A stretch of 64,000 bases of DNA from Chroococcidiopsis sp. CCMEE 29 (GCF_023558375.1 NZ_CP083762.1:88273-152272), one strand, 5' to 3'. Positions 18,201 to 28,177 are shown, counted from the stretch's first letter. Made by a program: numbers and translations. The notes: generated by a model from the sequence alone, not told the origin.

Positions 18201-19690
18201 CTGGAGCTTAGACTATCCATAGCAAAGAGACCCAGCAGTGCTGGGTAAATGAGTTAACACTAAAAAATGGCGCTTTGAAGAGTTAAGCAGACTCAGGCAA
18301 GGATTGCTTTCGCCTACTCACACTTTTTTTGACGACAGGATAACGAGGTTTACTCAAACGAGGTTGCCCTGTTATCCAGCCAGGGGACTTTCCGCGTGGT
18401 TTTGGTGGCAGTGCTGGAGTACCAATCACCGCTATTACTCCAGCCATAGCTTGGGCAACTCTTCCTGGGGTTAATTTCGTGCTGCGATTCTGCCAAGGTA
18501 GGGGTCGATCGGTAACGATATCACGTGCTAGCCACAATTCCCAAGTGATCAGCGGCATCAAATCACTCCAGCGCTCACATTGCTTTGGTGTACTGAGCTT
18601 GGGCAGTGTCCAGTGTAGACGTTGTTTCAAAAATCTATACCAATGATCGACAGCAAAGCGGCGCAGATATAACCGCCAAACTTCAGCCAAGGTTGGCATC
18701 TGCTGACCAATCCAAGTCAACCACATTGGTTTTACGGCTTTTCCTGGGCGTTTGCCCAAGCGCTCTACTCTGAGTAACGACATGGGATGTCCTGCAGCTT
18801 TACGGAAATGCAAATTCTGCCATAGGGAAATTTGTACTCGTCCCAGTTGAGGCTCGTCAACCTCTAAGCTTTCTACTGGCACAGACCAAGTAGAAGAGTC
18901 ATTTAGTTTAAACTTGTCACCATGAAGTCGCGGTCTGCCTTTGCCACAGTAGGGCAGCGGTGCGCCATACAAAGTCAGGTTTGAGCGCAGACGCATCAAC
19001 TTATCTGCTGCAATCTGGGCAGTCCTTAAAACAAAAGGAGCGCAACCATATTCACTATCCCATAGAGAAATTGGTCGTTGTGGTAAATGTTGACATACTT
19101 GTGAGAGTTGCCATACTGCCTTGTCAATCGGGGATTCCCAACTGGTGATCCGCTCATGTCGTAATGGCAGTGCCCAACTGCCTTGAGCTTCTGGTATCCA
19201 TGCAATCGTGCTGTAACCTTGCCCCTTTGTAATTGGACGATTTTCACCTCCTCCTACTGTGTAATGTTCGCTCGTTCGCTCCTGGAGTGTTACTGCTTCT
19301 GGTCTAGACCACGCTGTGTGGTCTCCTGCCAGGATAATCTGCTCCACATCAGGCATTTGCTTGATGTATAATTGCATCAACTTCTGCCGTTGTGGTCGGC
19401 AATCTTGCAATGCCTCGTAGATGCTAGACCACTTGCGGCGAAATACTGGACACAACGAAAAGTCTGCCAAACAATAAGCGTTGCGCGTCAGCATTACCGC
19501 ATCTGTCAACTCAAATGTTGCATCATGTGCTTTACCCAATCGTTCGTATGCATCTTGACGAAATGCCTTCAATTGCGCAAGAACATCCATAGCGGTATGA
19601 AAGTTGGTGGAACTTCTTTCATCTTCCGCTACAGGGGAGCCAGTGCATTGCACGGAGTCCCCTTTCCTTCCCTATTAGTCTAAAGTCCAG
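18201..19690. mobile_element. IS4/IS701-like element inserted in the P-type ATPase gene
   Basis: 1490 bp. The terminal repeats CTGGAGCTTAGACTA (18201-18215) and TAGTCTAAAGTCCAG (19676-19690) are imperfect inverted copies (13 of 15). An exact 8-bp target duplication TTCAACAC lies at 18193-18200 and 19691-19698. The transposase looks intact. The perfect duplication and clean frame restoration of the host gene point to a recent insertion. Confidence 0.93.
18283..19587 (-). CDS. Transposase, IS4/IS701-like DDE
   Basis: About 434 residues from the ATG at 19587 (MDVLAQLKAFRQDAYERLG); the frame is open up to 19653 but the extra 22 residues look unrelated. Catalytic regions: ILAGDHTAW (first D), PISLWDSEYGCAPF (second D) and the C-terminal VDHWYRFLKQRLHWT (E/helix region). 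It resembles a group of large cyanobacterial transposases. The exact IS family name needs a search. Confidence 0.85.
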   Translation of the reverse strand, partial: DVLAQLKAFRQDAYERLGKAHDATFELTDAVMLTRNAYCLADFSLCPVFRRKWSSIYEALQDCRPQRQKLMQLYIKQMPDVEQIILAGDHTAWSRPEAVTLQERTSEHYTVGGGENRPITKGQGYSTIAWIPEAQGSWALPLRHERITSWESPIDKAVWQLSQVCQHLPQRPISLWDSEYGCAPFVLRTAQIAADKLMRLRSNLTLYGAPLPYCGKGRPRLHGDKFKLNDSSTWSVPVESLEVDEPQLGRVQISLWQNLHFRKAAGHPMSLLRVERLGKRPGKAVKPMWLTWIGQQMPTLAEVWRLYLRRFAVDHWYRFLKQRLHWTLPKLSTPKQCERWSDLMPLITWELWLARDIVTDRPLPWQNRSTKLTPGRVAQAMAGVIAVIGTPALPPKPRGKSPGWITGQPRLSKPRYPVVKKSVSRRKQSLPESA

Positions 19691-20965
19691 TTCAACACAG
19701 CATCGTTGCAAACGGTGCAAGCCAGAAGCAAGCCATATAGCTCTGGATCCGCTTTCGGTTCAGTAGTCGGACTGGCTGCCGATTTGCGGAACTCGCCCTC
19801 TGGCACGTAGCCATTGCCACTGATTTCATAGGTTGCACTAGGGGTGTGAACCGCCTGAACCACCATCTTGTTCTGGGTGAGGGTGCCCGTCTTATCTGAA
19901 CAGATGGTGGTCACAGAGCCCAGGGTCTCCACCGCTGGCAGCTTGCGGATTAGGGCATTGCGTCGCACCATCCGCTGCGTTCCTAGGGCTAGCGTCACAG
20001 TTATCACGGCAGACAACCCCTCTGGCACAACAGCTACTGCCATGCTGAGGGCAACTTGGAGCGGCTGTTGCAGAGGAGTGAGGTCACCTGCAAATAAACG
20101 AGTAAAACCATCTGGTGTTTGTGCAATAGAGACCAGCACCACGAGCGCGACCAAGATTAGCGCCCCACTCACTAGCACATTCCCCAGCTGGCTTAAGCGC
20201 CGTTGCAGGGGCGTCGGCTCACTCTCAACTCTCTGGAGCATGGCAGCGATGCGCCCCAACTCGGTGTTCATGCCTGTGTCCGTTACCACCATGAGGCCAC
20301 GCCCTTGAAGAACTTCGGTACCTTGAAATACCAGGTTGGTGCGGTCTCCTAAAGGCGCATCTGCCGCTAAGACAACCTGAGCCGCCTTGCTCACCGGCTG
20401 AGCTTCACCTGTTAGGGCGGCTTCGCGCACCCGCATATTCACCGCCTCCAACAGCCGCCCATCCGCAGGTACCTGCCCACCTGCCTCCAGCAACACGATA
20501 TCGCCAGGAACCAATTCTTGCCCTGGAAGTTCTTGGACGCTGCCTTGCCGTATCCCCCGCACTATCGGTACCGACAGCTTCTTGAGTGCTGCCAGAGCTT
20601 GCTCAGCACGACTTTCCTGCACATATCCCAAAAGACCATTGAGACCGACAATTACCAGAATGGCGATCGCGTCCTTCGCTTCGCCAAGCAGTGCTGAAAC
20701 CACCGCCACCGCTATAAGCATAATCAGCATGATGTTAGTGAACTGGTCGAGCAAAATGTGCCAGATGCTGCGTCCAGCTTTCTCTTCCAGCTGATTGGGA
20801 CCAAACTCTGCCGCCCGTTCTTGCACCTGGGCATAGCTCAGTCCCTCCAACCGATCGCTTTCCAGAAGAGTCAGGGCTATCTCGGGATCTAGGGAATGCC
20901 AGGCAGTCAGCTGTGCAGAAGGCTGGGCAGTTGTGGATAGAGTAACCATGCCTGAATTTATTTTA

Positions 20966-21001
20966 ATAGTGCTTCTATTTAAATAGCACTATAAAATAGT
21001 G
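20966..21001. promoter_or_regulatory. Inverted repeat upstream of the P-type ATPase
   Basis: ATAGTGCT (20966-20973) and AGCACTAT (20985-20992) form 8-bp perfect arms around an 11-bp spacer that contains the palindrome ATTTAAAT. A third half-site ATAGTG lies at 20996-21001. The site is 16 bp upstream of the ATPase start, in the gap shared with the divergent gene at 21161. It probably binds a repressor, which is not encoded beside it. Confidence 0.55.
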
Positions 21002-21160
21002 TTGTCAACGCCTCAACTCGCACTATATCCCTTGAATAAAACTTGTCTTCGCGAGCGGTTGGAGCCTGGGATAAGTTAGGATGGAACACGCAATAATAGT
21101 GCCAAAGTCAAGAATCGACTCGTGCTACCTCAATGCTCAGATACTAAACCAGTGGAGCTT

Positions 21161-22261
21161 ATGGATTTGTCAGCGCCGTTAGATTTGTTCGGGCGACAGG
21201 CTCAATTCCAACGCATTACGCAGGTTTTAGCACGGGATGGTGATTTACTAATTGCTGGAGTTTCAGGAAGTGGACGGCGAACTCTAGTACGGCGGGCAGC
21301 TCAGGAAGTTGGAGCGCGAATCCTAGAGGTTGACTGTATCCGAGTTACACATGGCCAGCGATTTGTGCAACTGCTGTGCGAGAGCATAGACCAGACCTTT
21401 CAAAGCCCGGCAGATCGGGCAGTGATTCAACAGTGGATTAAAGGCGACGCAGCAGAGTTATTTGTACTGCAAGACTTAGGAAGTGGTAGGCAGCGGCTAA
21501 AACCGTTACAGCCAGCAAGCCAGAAGCACCTTTGGCGAGCGTTTGAGACGTTACTCAATCTGCCACAAGTTTTAGCCCAGTCCTTAGGCAGGCGGGTGGT
21601 GCTAATTTTGCAGAGCTTTCCCCACATCCGTTCCTGGGATCGCAATGGGGCTTGGGAAACATTTTTACGGCGAGAGATCAAGCGTCAGACTCAAGTCAGT
21701 TATGTCCTAGTGGCAACAATTGCCGAGACGAGTACTCATCCAGAAGAGACCAGCAATAGTCTGGAAATCGTGCAACTTTTTCCCTTGGCAGATGATATTG
21801 TAGCTGCCTGGGTTCAAGAGGTTCTGCGTGTACAAGGGCTGACTTTTGATCCACGCTCGCAGGCGCTGGAACTCTTTTTAGATGCAGTGCAGGGACATTT
21901 GGGCGATGCTTCGGCACTGGTTCGACGCCTACAAACTGTGCGCTCGCCTGACAAGCTAATTCGCAATTGTCAGGTACAGCAGGCGGTTCAAGAGCTGCTA
22001 GCAGACCTATCAATGGTGTTTGAGTCATTGCTCATGTTGCTTCCAGCCAGTCAGGTACAACTTTTAGAGTGTCTAGCTTTAGACCCTACCGACAAACCCC
22101 AAAGCCGAGAGTATATTCACAAGCATTGCCTTGCTAGAGGGGGCAGTCTCCAGGGAGCACTCACGGGATTACAGCACAAAGGCTTGATTTACGAACCTGA
22201 GCAGGGCTACCGGCTGGCTTTGCCGTTACTGGCTTTGTGGATTCGCCAGCGTCTGAGTTGA
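21161..22261 (+). CDS. P-loop AAA/STAND-like ATPase, unknown role
   Basis: 366 residues from the ATG at 21161, which has GGAG upstream; a GTG at 21122 would add 13 residues. The start DLFGRQAQFQRITQVL and Walker A GVSGSGRRTL (about residues 29-38) are typical of AAA_16/ORC-like P-loop proteins. Walker B is less clear (perhaps RRVVLILQSF). The C-terminal 80 residues resemble a winged helix (LLECLALDPTDKPQSREYIH). It is divergent from the P-type ATPase and shares its control region. The partner is unknown. Confidence 0.7.
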   Translation: MDLSAPLDLFGRQAQFQRITQVLARDGDLLIAGVSGSGRRTLVRRAAQEVGARILEVDCIRVTHGQRFVQLLCESIDQTFQSPADRAVIQQWIKGDAAELFVLQDLGSGRQRLKPLQPASQKHLWRAFETLLNLPQVLAQSLGRRVVLILQSFPHIRSWDRNGAWETFLRREIKRQTQVSYVLVATIAETSTHPEETSNSLEIVQLFPLADDIVAAWVQEVLRVQGLTFDPRSQALELFLDAVQGHLGDASALVRRLQTVRSPDKLIRNCQVQQAVQELLADLSMVFESLLMLLPASQVQLLECLALDPTDKPQSREYIHKHCLARGGSLQGALTGLQHKGLIYEPEQGYRLALPLLALWIRQRLS

Positions 22262-22308
22262 CTGCCGGGTAAGGAGAGCGGAAAAAAGGGTATTGTCAAC
22301 TTAAGGAA

Positions 22309-23293
22309 ACGAATCTGTCAGAACTGGATTCAAAGGTTTGAGTACAAATACTTGTTCTGGTATGCTAATAGCCATGAGCATAGCATCCGTTGACCAACCA
22401 TGAACTGTCCCCACTGCCACTCTAAGCATTCGAGTAGCCTCAACCGGACAACTGACTTAGGCTACTGGATGTATCAGTGTCAGGAGTGTAAGCGCTACTT
22501 CAATGAGCGCACAGGGACATCGTTCAACTTTCTAGAACTGCCCACTGATATCGTATTTCAGGTGCTGTTGTGCCGGTTGCGTTACAAGATGAGCCTGCGG
22601 GATGTGGCCGAATTTTTCCGACTGCGGGGTTTTGAGTTCACCCACGAGAGGGTGCGCGATTGGGAGGAGAAGTTTGCTGCGGTATTTGCTATTCAGCTGC
22701 GTGCCAAGCGCAAGGGAAAGGTGAGTTCGTCCTGGGACGTAGATGAAACCTATATTCGGGTCAAAGGCAAGTGGTGCTATCTGGATCGGGCTATTGACCG
22801 CGACGGGAATCTTGTCGATTCTATGCTAAGCCAGAAACGAGATTTGGAGGCGGCAATTGCTTTCTTTACAGAGGCAATCGCGGTGACAGGCATTCTACCA
22901 GAACGAGTAACTACGGACGGACACGCTGCTGATCCCAGAGCAATTACCGAAGTGTTGGGAACTGATGTGGACCACCGGGTGAGCGACTGCCTCACCAATC
23001 GTATTGAGCAAGACCATCGGGGGCTCAAGCAGCGCTACTACCCGATGTTGGGCTTTAAAACATTTGCATCAGCTAAACGATACTGCCAAGCATTTGATGA
23101 AGTCCGCAACTATTTCCGACCCCGTAGCCGGATGACAGAATTCGTGTCTCTATCGACAAGACGTGAGCGATTTGTTACACGGGTCCAGAAACTGCAAGAG
23201 ATTTTCCAAACCGCCTAATCATCAACAAAGAGGAGGGAGGTTGTGCAGCTCGAAAATCCCCTCCGACTGTGAATCCAGTTCTGACAGATTCGT
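22309..23293. mobile_element. IS6-family element, intact
   Basis: The 24-bp perfect terminal repeats begin ACGAATCTGTCAGAACTGGA at 22309, and the complement ends at 23293. The element is 985 bp with one transposase. It truncates the aminotransferase gene on its right. I see no 8-bp duplication outside the repeats and no continuation of the aminotransferase on the left, which suits an IS6 cointegrate or adjacent deletion. Confidence 0.88.
22400..23218 (+). CDS. IS6-family transposase
   Basis: 272 residues. The N-terminal zinc finger (CPHCHSKHSS, CQECKRYF) is followed by the HTH-like RYKMSLRDVAEFFRLRGFEF and the DDE domain: WDVDETYIRVKGKW, RVTTDGHAAD and NRIEQDHRGLKQRYYPMLGF. Length is somewhat over the bacterial IS6 norm (about 230) because of the zinc finger, as in other cyanobacterial and archaeal members. 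No frame break. The decayed copy at 4845-7458 is a close relative. Confidence 0.95.
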   Translation: MNCPHCHSKHSSSLNRTTDLGYWMYQCQECKRYFNERTGTSFNFLELPTDIVFQVLLCRLRYKMSLRDVAEFFRLRGFEFTHERVRDWEEKFAAVFAIQLRAKRKGKVSSSWDVDETYIRVKGKWCYLDRAIDRDGNLVDSMLSQKRDLEAAIAFFTEAIAVTGILPERVTTDGHAADPRAITEVLGTDVDHRVSDCLTNRIEQDHRGLKQRYYPMLGFKTFASAKRYCQAFDEVRNYFRPRSRMTEFVSLSTRRERFVTRVQKLQEIFQTA

Positions 23294-23573
23294 AAAAATC
23301 AGTTCCCGACATATGTAGCAAATTGGCAGCTTGTGCTTGAACTGCTGCGACAACTTCAGGATGAGCGTGTTCAGTCGATGCTACGGCAATACCGGCGGTT
23401 AGATCTAAAAATACGTTACCATCGACATCTTCCACCATGCAGCCCTCACCACGGGCAACTACAAGCGGATAACCACGGGTATAGGAAGGTGACGTGACAG
23501 CGCGATCGCGTTCTACCAATACTTGAGCGCGGGAACCAGGTAAGGGTGTTACTAACTGAGGCACGCGCGACAA
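23294..23573 (-). pseudogene. Class III aminotransferase, 5' fragment cut by IS6
   Basis: The frame starts at a TTG at 23573 and reads SRVPQLVTPLPGSRAQVLVE, then YPLVVARGEGCMVEDVDGNV and FLDLTAGIAVASTEHAHPEV. This is the start of the GABA/ornithine-type PLP aminotransferase family. Homology ends at SGTDFYESV where the IS6 repeat begins (23293). The PLP-binding Lys and the rest of about 340 residues are missing. It lies 112 nt after the haloperoxidase-like gene on the same strand. Confidence 0.85.
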
Positions 23574-23685
23574 AGGAGAAGTCGGAAGTCGGAAGTAACT
23601 GGTTGCTTGTCATTTGTATATTTTACTCACTACCACTTGTTGCAACGCTTTCTGTTGTTGCACAAAAGCAAACAAGCGCTACTCA

Positions 23686-25935
23686 CTACTCACTCTCCGG
23701 CGTTTTTACTGATTCAGACATGATGTTCCTCCTTTGAACCAAAAAAGGATTATGACGCAAGAAGTACTGAGCAACCTTTTTGCCTAAATTTATACCATCT
23801 TTGGTAGCAAAGCGATGGTGTGCCCCTGCATAAATGCGACTGGTGCGTGCTTCATTTGCAGCTTGTGAGAGGCTAGTGTAAGTACGACTGACTTCTTCTA
23901 GAGGTGTACCATGTACTAAATCGTTACCATTGAGAGAACGCAGTGCATTTTGCAGGCGAGCACTGGAAGGGTTCGGGTCAGCACTAACGGTAAAGGTTTG
24001 GTTATCACCATAGAAGCTAGACAAGATGTTGCTAGCTACACCCGCAACTGCGGCAGCAGCAGATGGGGGATCTGGGTGCTGGGGTGTATTTTCCCGTGCA
24101 GTCCAAGTGTTGTCATCTAAATCAAATGTGGATTTCAATTGGTCTGCGTTACGGATGCTCGAAACTGGTCGCCAGAAATAATCTCTATCCCATTGAATAT
24201 CCCAAACATTGGCATAACCATCAGCTAACGCCATATTCATTGCTCCAAAGATATAGGCTGTGTCTTCAAGGGAACTCTTGTTATTGATAGCTAGTTGCTG
24301 GGCGACCTTTTGCCAAGCATAGTTAGGTTGGTAAGTCCCTTCAGCATTTGCCCAAACGTGAGCGATGATTGTCCTGTCAGCACTGGTTAATCCCAATTTA
24401 TCAGAACCAGTGCGACTAAATTCTTTACCTTCACTTCCCAGACCAAAGTTGACATCAGCAGGGTTGGTATCGTTGACTGCATTACCACCTGCTCCCGTAC
24501 CCAAAAAGCGAGTCACACCATTTTCGGTGATGCTGCGGTTAAGGATGGATACAGTGCCGTTTCCTGGGAGATCTAAGATACTACCTTCTGCTTTCACTTC
24601 TGCAACATTATCACGATAGCAATCGCTATCTAAGGCTGGTGGTGGTAGTATATTGTTGCTAAAGAAGTCAGGTGATGGTAGTACCCAAGCTTGATTCAGT
24701 TTGGCGACATCTGGAGATGCTAAACCAGAAAATTGACCGCTAGTGTTTAAGGTGTCTTCCCCACGCCGCCATGCGCCAGGAGTGGTTTTTGCAATACTAG
24801 TGATAGTTTTGTTGCCATTTTGATCGATTGCTTCAATTGGCACAGCTGTTCCAATTAAATTTGTACCATCTTGCAGTCTGCCAACAGTGCCGTTGTTTAA
24901 AAGTGTTGAACTTCCATCTTGGAAGCTTCTTTCATTGAGGTGATAGTTGTTTTCAATACCATTTTGGTATTCCGCCGCGAATCCTGATAAATCCACCCTC
25001 GTACCGTCAGCATTGCGGAACGCACCATCGTTTGCCCGCAAATCTAACAATCTCTGCGCGATGCTGCGTCCAAATTCTATACCTGCGTTTACCCCGTCTG
25101 TGGAGCCATCAATTTCTGTCAACGATGTGCTAAAAGCTGCATCAAAAACTCTAGAAAGAAATTTTCCTGTATTTGTTGTTTCACCTGGAAAGGGACTAAT
25201 ATTACTCACGGCAACAGGATTATCTGGGTCAGTAAATAATGCTTTTAGTATTGTGTTAGCGGCTGAGGCGGCGGCGGCTTCAGCACTAGCACCAGAAGTA
25301 ACTGTTGGTAGTCTTTGTCCAATAGACTCTAAGTAAGTACTCCGCCCAGCAGTTTTTTGAATCCCTTGTACCGCATCAGCAATCGCTGTATGAAGTAGAG
25401 CATAGTAACGAGCCGATCGCGAACCTGGTACAGGAGTATTTCTACCAGCATCAAACATTACCTCGTTCCAGTCAATGACGACATTACCAGGGAGAAAAAT
25501 AGAAAAACTTTCTGGACTGTTAGCCAAAGCACTTGCACTGACTCCACTCAAAGTTACGAAGGAATTGCGCGTGGAGCCATTAGGAAGACTAACGACAGCA
25601 CCTTTATCTGTATCAGTTATACCTCCTGGTATATAAGGGTTGATGATATCGAGAAAAGTCAGCGCTCTATCGTTTGAGACAATACCAACTTTATCTTTTC
25701 CAACTTCAAAGCCAGAGATAGTTGCACCTGCACTGGTAATTACAAATACGTCTACGCCACCAGTACCATTCAGAGAAGAATCACTACCGCCAAATATTAC
25801 ATTTTCTTTGCTACTGCCAAAACTTTTAGGGTTAGGAATTAGCCTAGATATTTCTAGGTCTGATGATTGTGAAATACTAACAGCGATATCTGCACTGAGA
25901 CTAGGTTGTCCTGATTCAATTATATTCACATACAT
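23686..25935 (-). CDS. Vanadium-dependent haloperoxidase-like protein (PAP2 superfamily)
   Basis: 749 residues. The N-terminal ~100 residues carry a repeat-like segment (GTGGVDVFVITSAGATISGF) reminiscent of RTX-type proteins. The rest is the helical haloperoxidase/PAP2 fold: IDWNEVMFDAGRNTPVPGS, AYIFGAMNMALADGYANVWD, WRPVSSIR, HPDPPSAAAAVAGVA and RIYAGAHHRFATKDGINLG. The family's S-G-H motif is S-A-A here, so the vanadate-side His is missing. The Lys normally 7 before the WRP Arg is also not in register. The final Arg and His (RIYAGAH) remain. The usual peroxidase chemistry is therefore doubtful. There is no classical signal peptide. Confidence 0.8.
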   Translation of the reverse strand: MYVNIIESGQPSLSADIAVSISQSSDLEISRLIPNPKSFGSSKENVIFGGSDSSLNGTGGVDVFVITSAGATISGFEVGKDKVGIVSNDRALTFLDIINPYIPGGITDTDKGAVVSLPNGSTRNSFVTLSGVSASALANSPESFSIFLPGNVVIDWNEVMFDAGRNTPVPGSRSARYYALLHTAIADAVQGIQKTAGRSTYLESIGQRLPTVTSGASAEAAAASAANTILKALFTDPDNPVAVSNISPFPGETTNTGKFLSRVFDAAFSTSLTEIDGSTDGVNAGIEFGRSIAQRLLDLRANDGAFRNADGTRVDLSGFAAEYQNGIENNYHLNERSFQDGSSTLLNNGTVGRLQDGTNLIGTAVPIEAIDQNGNKTITSIAKTTPGAWRRGEDTLNTSGQFSGLASPDVAKLNQAWVLPSPDFFSNNILPPPALDSDCYRDNVAEVKAEGSILDLPGNGTVSILNRSITENGVTRFLGTGAGGNAVNDTNPADVNFGLGSEGKEFSRTGSDKLGLTSADRTIIAHVWANAEGTYQPNYAWQKVAQQLAINNKSSLEDTAYIFGAMNMALADGYANVWDIQWDRDYFWRPVSSIRNADQLKSTFDLDDNTWTARENTPQHPDPPSAAAAVAGVASNILSSFYGDNQTFTVSADPNPSSARLQNALRSLNGNDLVHGTPLEEVSRTYTSLSQAANEARTSRIYAGAHHRFATKDGINLGKKVAQYFLRHNPFLVQRRNIMSESVKTPESE

Positions 25936-26590
25936 TTTGCTACCTCTTCAATGACCAGAGACACAATGCTAAACAATTTGTGGCATTCAGCTACTGCCCT
26001 CTTCCTCAACTACGATTTGTCACCTCATGAACAGTTCAACTTTGGAAGGAGGGCAGCTACGTCAGATTAAATACTTTTGGAACAATCTTTAATTGCTTGG
26101 ATTGGCAACTGCTATAGTGCAGCATTTCCAAACTATATCAATGAAATCGGTAGGAGGATTCGTATTTTCTACGGGCGAAGAGTATGAAATTGTTCGCAGA
26201 AGTTCGCTTCAGCACTGAAGCGAACCTTTTGCGAGAGGGGTATGTATCAACTCATCTACAACATTACCCGACGTGCGAGTAGCAATGGAACAGGAATGTA
26301 CGTTAAGCCCAAGATGTTTGTTGTAATTGAGTTTGAGCCGTCGCCCTAAATTCTGTCTATTCCTACGCAATAGCATCGACAACGGCATTGTGTGTCATTC
26401 GCTTATCACTAAACTTGACTAATTCGCCCATCCCTTAGCCAGTCCTAAAATGCTACCTCTATCGTTCACAGTACCTGCAACCTTACTTTTCTACAACTCA
26501 CATAGTATTACTATATCGGACTTAAAAGAACTATTGTCAGGATTAAACAGCTTTAGCGTTTCATTAACCTCGCGAAGCAATACTGTTCAG
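25936..26590. other. 655-bp intergenic region with a strong hairpin
   Basis: No convincing gene. A perfect 11-bp inverted repeat, GTTCGCTTCAG (26202-26212) and CTGAAGCGAAC (26215-26225), has a 2-base loop and is followed by CTTTT. It could be a terminator on the plus strand or a regulatory site. At 26275-26293 there is a 19-bp sequence (GCGAGTAGCAATGGAACAG) that recurs at 30867-30885 next to IS remnants. Confidence 0.5.
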
Positions 26591-28177
26591 TTAAGTCTTA
26601 CGTCTTTCTTGCCAATCGACGTAGAAAAAGAGAATTGCAAGCATTATATAGCCAATAGCCCAAGGCGTGCCAGTTCCCCAGCCGAAATTAACAACTGTAT
26701 CTGCAACAGTCCAACGATAACTGTGCATTAACCCAACCCAGGAAATGACAGCAGCGCTCACAGACCAATAGGCAGCTTGGCGAAACTTGCGCTCAATAAT
26801 GTAAACTGTGATGCCAGCTAAAATCATGGCAGAAAAAATAAATCCTTGCTCAAGAGCAAAAGCCCCATCAATATACGTATCGCTCAACTTAAACTGCTCA
26901 ATCAAAGTTGGTGTCAAAGGTTTTTCCGGCGTGCCTAAGCCTGCTGCCCGAAGTGCATTTTTAGCAATTAGCGCACCCCAACCAGCAATGCCAGGTAATA
27001 GACCAATAACTACAGCAGGTGCATGGTGTGACGGGGTGGCTGTAAAGCTTTGAGCGACAATCACAATTCCAATCCATAATACAATTGCCATCCCAGCTTC
27101 AATTGGGACAAAGTAAGCCAGCATTGCCACAGTTCCACTTAGGCAAAGCAAGCACATAATTATACCATTGAGTATAGAGTAACCGACTCTTGCTCCCATA
27201 GCTTTCCAACCAGGATGACCAATATAAATAGTAGTCGGGAAACAGGAACCACAAATAGCAGCAACCAATGTACCAATACCATTTACCCTCAGACAGGGAG
27301 CCACAGGATAAGTATCACCTGCTGCTGAGGCACTTTCTAAATTCTGGAGACTGCCCACAAGATTAAATAATCCCATTGGTAGAATGATGCTGAAATATTC
27401 GACCAAGATTGAACGACTGCTCCACAATTCTCCCAGCCACAAAGAAGGGAGATAAAGCCTAATTGGTTGCAAGGTAGCGATAAACTCGGCACGATCCCAA
27501 CTGGCTAAACCTGTTCCCCAAGCCAGGGCAATTCCCAACAGAACTGCCAACAAGCCGCCAGGTATGGCAAATCGCACTCGCCCAAAATAAGTCAACAGAA
27601 TTACACCAAGAGGCACTAAGCCGACTACAGGATTGGCATAGGTACGAAATAGAAAACCAATGGCAATAAAAGTGATGGCAATACCGCCCAAAGTGGAAAG
27701 CAATGCTGCACGGGGCGCGAGGCGGCGGAGTGCTTCTCCTCCCCAAGCCCCGATAAATTCTATCAAACCGGAACCAAAGCAAGCCACTAATCCTGCTTGC
27801 CAAGCTAATTCAGCAGCTTGTTCCGCAGATGCACCACTAGAAATTGCCGCCAATTTTACAGGCAACATCACTAGAAAAATATAAGCAAAAAGGCTGACAG
27901 TGTTAATCCCATAAGGTAAAGCAGTAATATCGTCCCTCTGCTCGCGTTTGCCTTGCTCTTTTGCTAGCTTTGCGTAATAGAAGTTACCAACAATCAAACC
28001 GATCACAACTCCTGGCAAAATCCGCCCATAAACTAATGAGGCAGGAAAGCTTAGCACTCCTTGGCACAAATTAACAATCAATAAAATTTGAATAAAATTA
28101 TCAAGCGCTAGCCCAAATAAACCATCAATGTCTCTGCGAACGAACCAACGCGGTACTCTGGTTGTAGTGATTTCCAT
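26591..28177 (-). CDS. NCS2-family nucleobase permease (AzgA-like)
   Basis: 528 residues with about 12-13 hydrophobic segments. The start is GLFGLALDNFIQILLIVNL. Family features include an early conserved stretch (QRDDITALPYGINTVSLFAY), then FNLVGSLQNLESASAAGDTY in the middle and later TTIYIGHPGWKAMGARVGYS. Members carry purines or related compounds with protons across the inner membrane. The substrate cannot be fixed from sequence. It is a single gene; the P450 fragment upstream is on the same strand, 143 bp away. Confidence 0.88.
   Translation of the reverse strand: MEITTTRVPRWFVRRDIDGLFGLALDNFIQILLIVNLCQGVLSFPASLVYGRILPGVVIGLIVGNFYYAKLAKEQGKREQRDDITALPYGINTVSLFAYIFLVMLPVKLAAISSGASAEQAAELAWQAGLVACFGSGLIEFIGAWGGEALRRLAPRAALLSTLGGIAITFIAIGFLFRTYANPVVGLVPLGVILLTYFGRVRFAIPGGLLAVLLGIALAWGTGLASWDRAEFIATLQPIRLYLPSLWLGELWSSRSILVEYFSIILPMGLFNLVGSLQNLESASAAGDTYPVAPCLRVNGIGTLVAAICGSCFPTTIYIGHPGWKAMGARVGYSILNGIIMCLLCLSGTVAMLAYFVPIEAGMAIVLWIGIVIVAQSFTATPSHHAPAVVIGLLPGIAGWGALIAKNALRAAGLGTPEKPLTPTLIEQFKLSDTYIDGAFALEQGFIFSAMILAGITVYIIERKFRQAAYWSVSAAVISWVGLMHSYRWTVADTVVNFGWGTGTPWAIGYIMLAILFFYVDWQERRKT

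Larger units (their letters stand above)
16623..20949 (-). pseudogene. P-type cation (Ca2+-type P2) ATPase, split by an IS
   Basis: The N-terminal part (20949-19691) has the cation-ATPase N domain, first TMs, the [10 protein letters not shown] actuator motif, [12 protein letters not shown] in M4 and the phosphorylation site [12 protein letters not shown]. The C-terminal part (from about 18192) has [33 protein letters not shown] and the last TMs ([13 protein letters not shown]). The IS sits after NDAVL. Removing 18201-19690 and one 8-bp repeat joins the halves in frame as [19 protein letters not shown], giving 942 residues, normal for PacL-like Ca2+/Mn2+ exporters. As it stands no full pump can be made. 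It is divergent from the ATPase gene at 21161. Confidence 0.9.

Noticed and set aside
14688-22305. TATTGTCAACTTAAG present near 14.7 kb and 22.3 kb as IS6 ends
   Set aside because: Only one side of the IS6 has it, and the true 24-bp terminal repeats lie inside it. It may be a short shared remnant, too weak to call.
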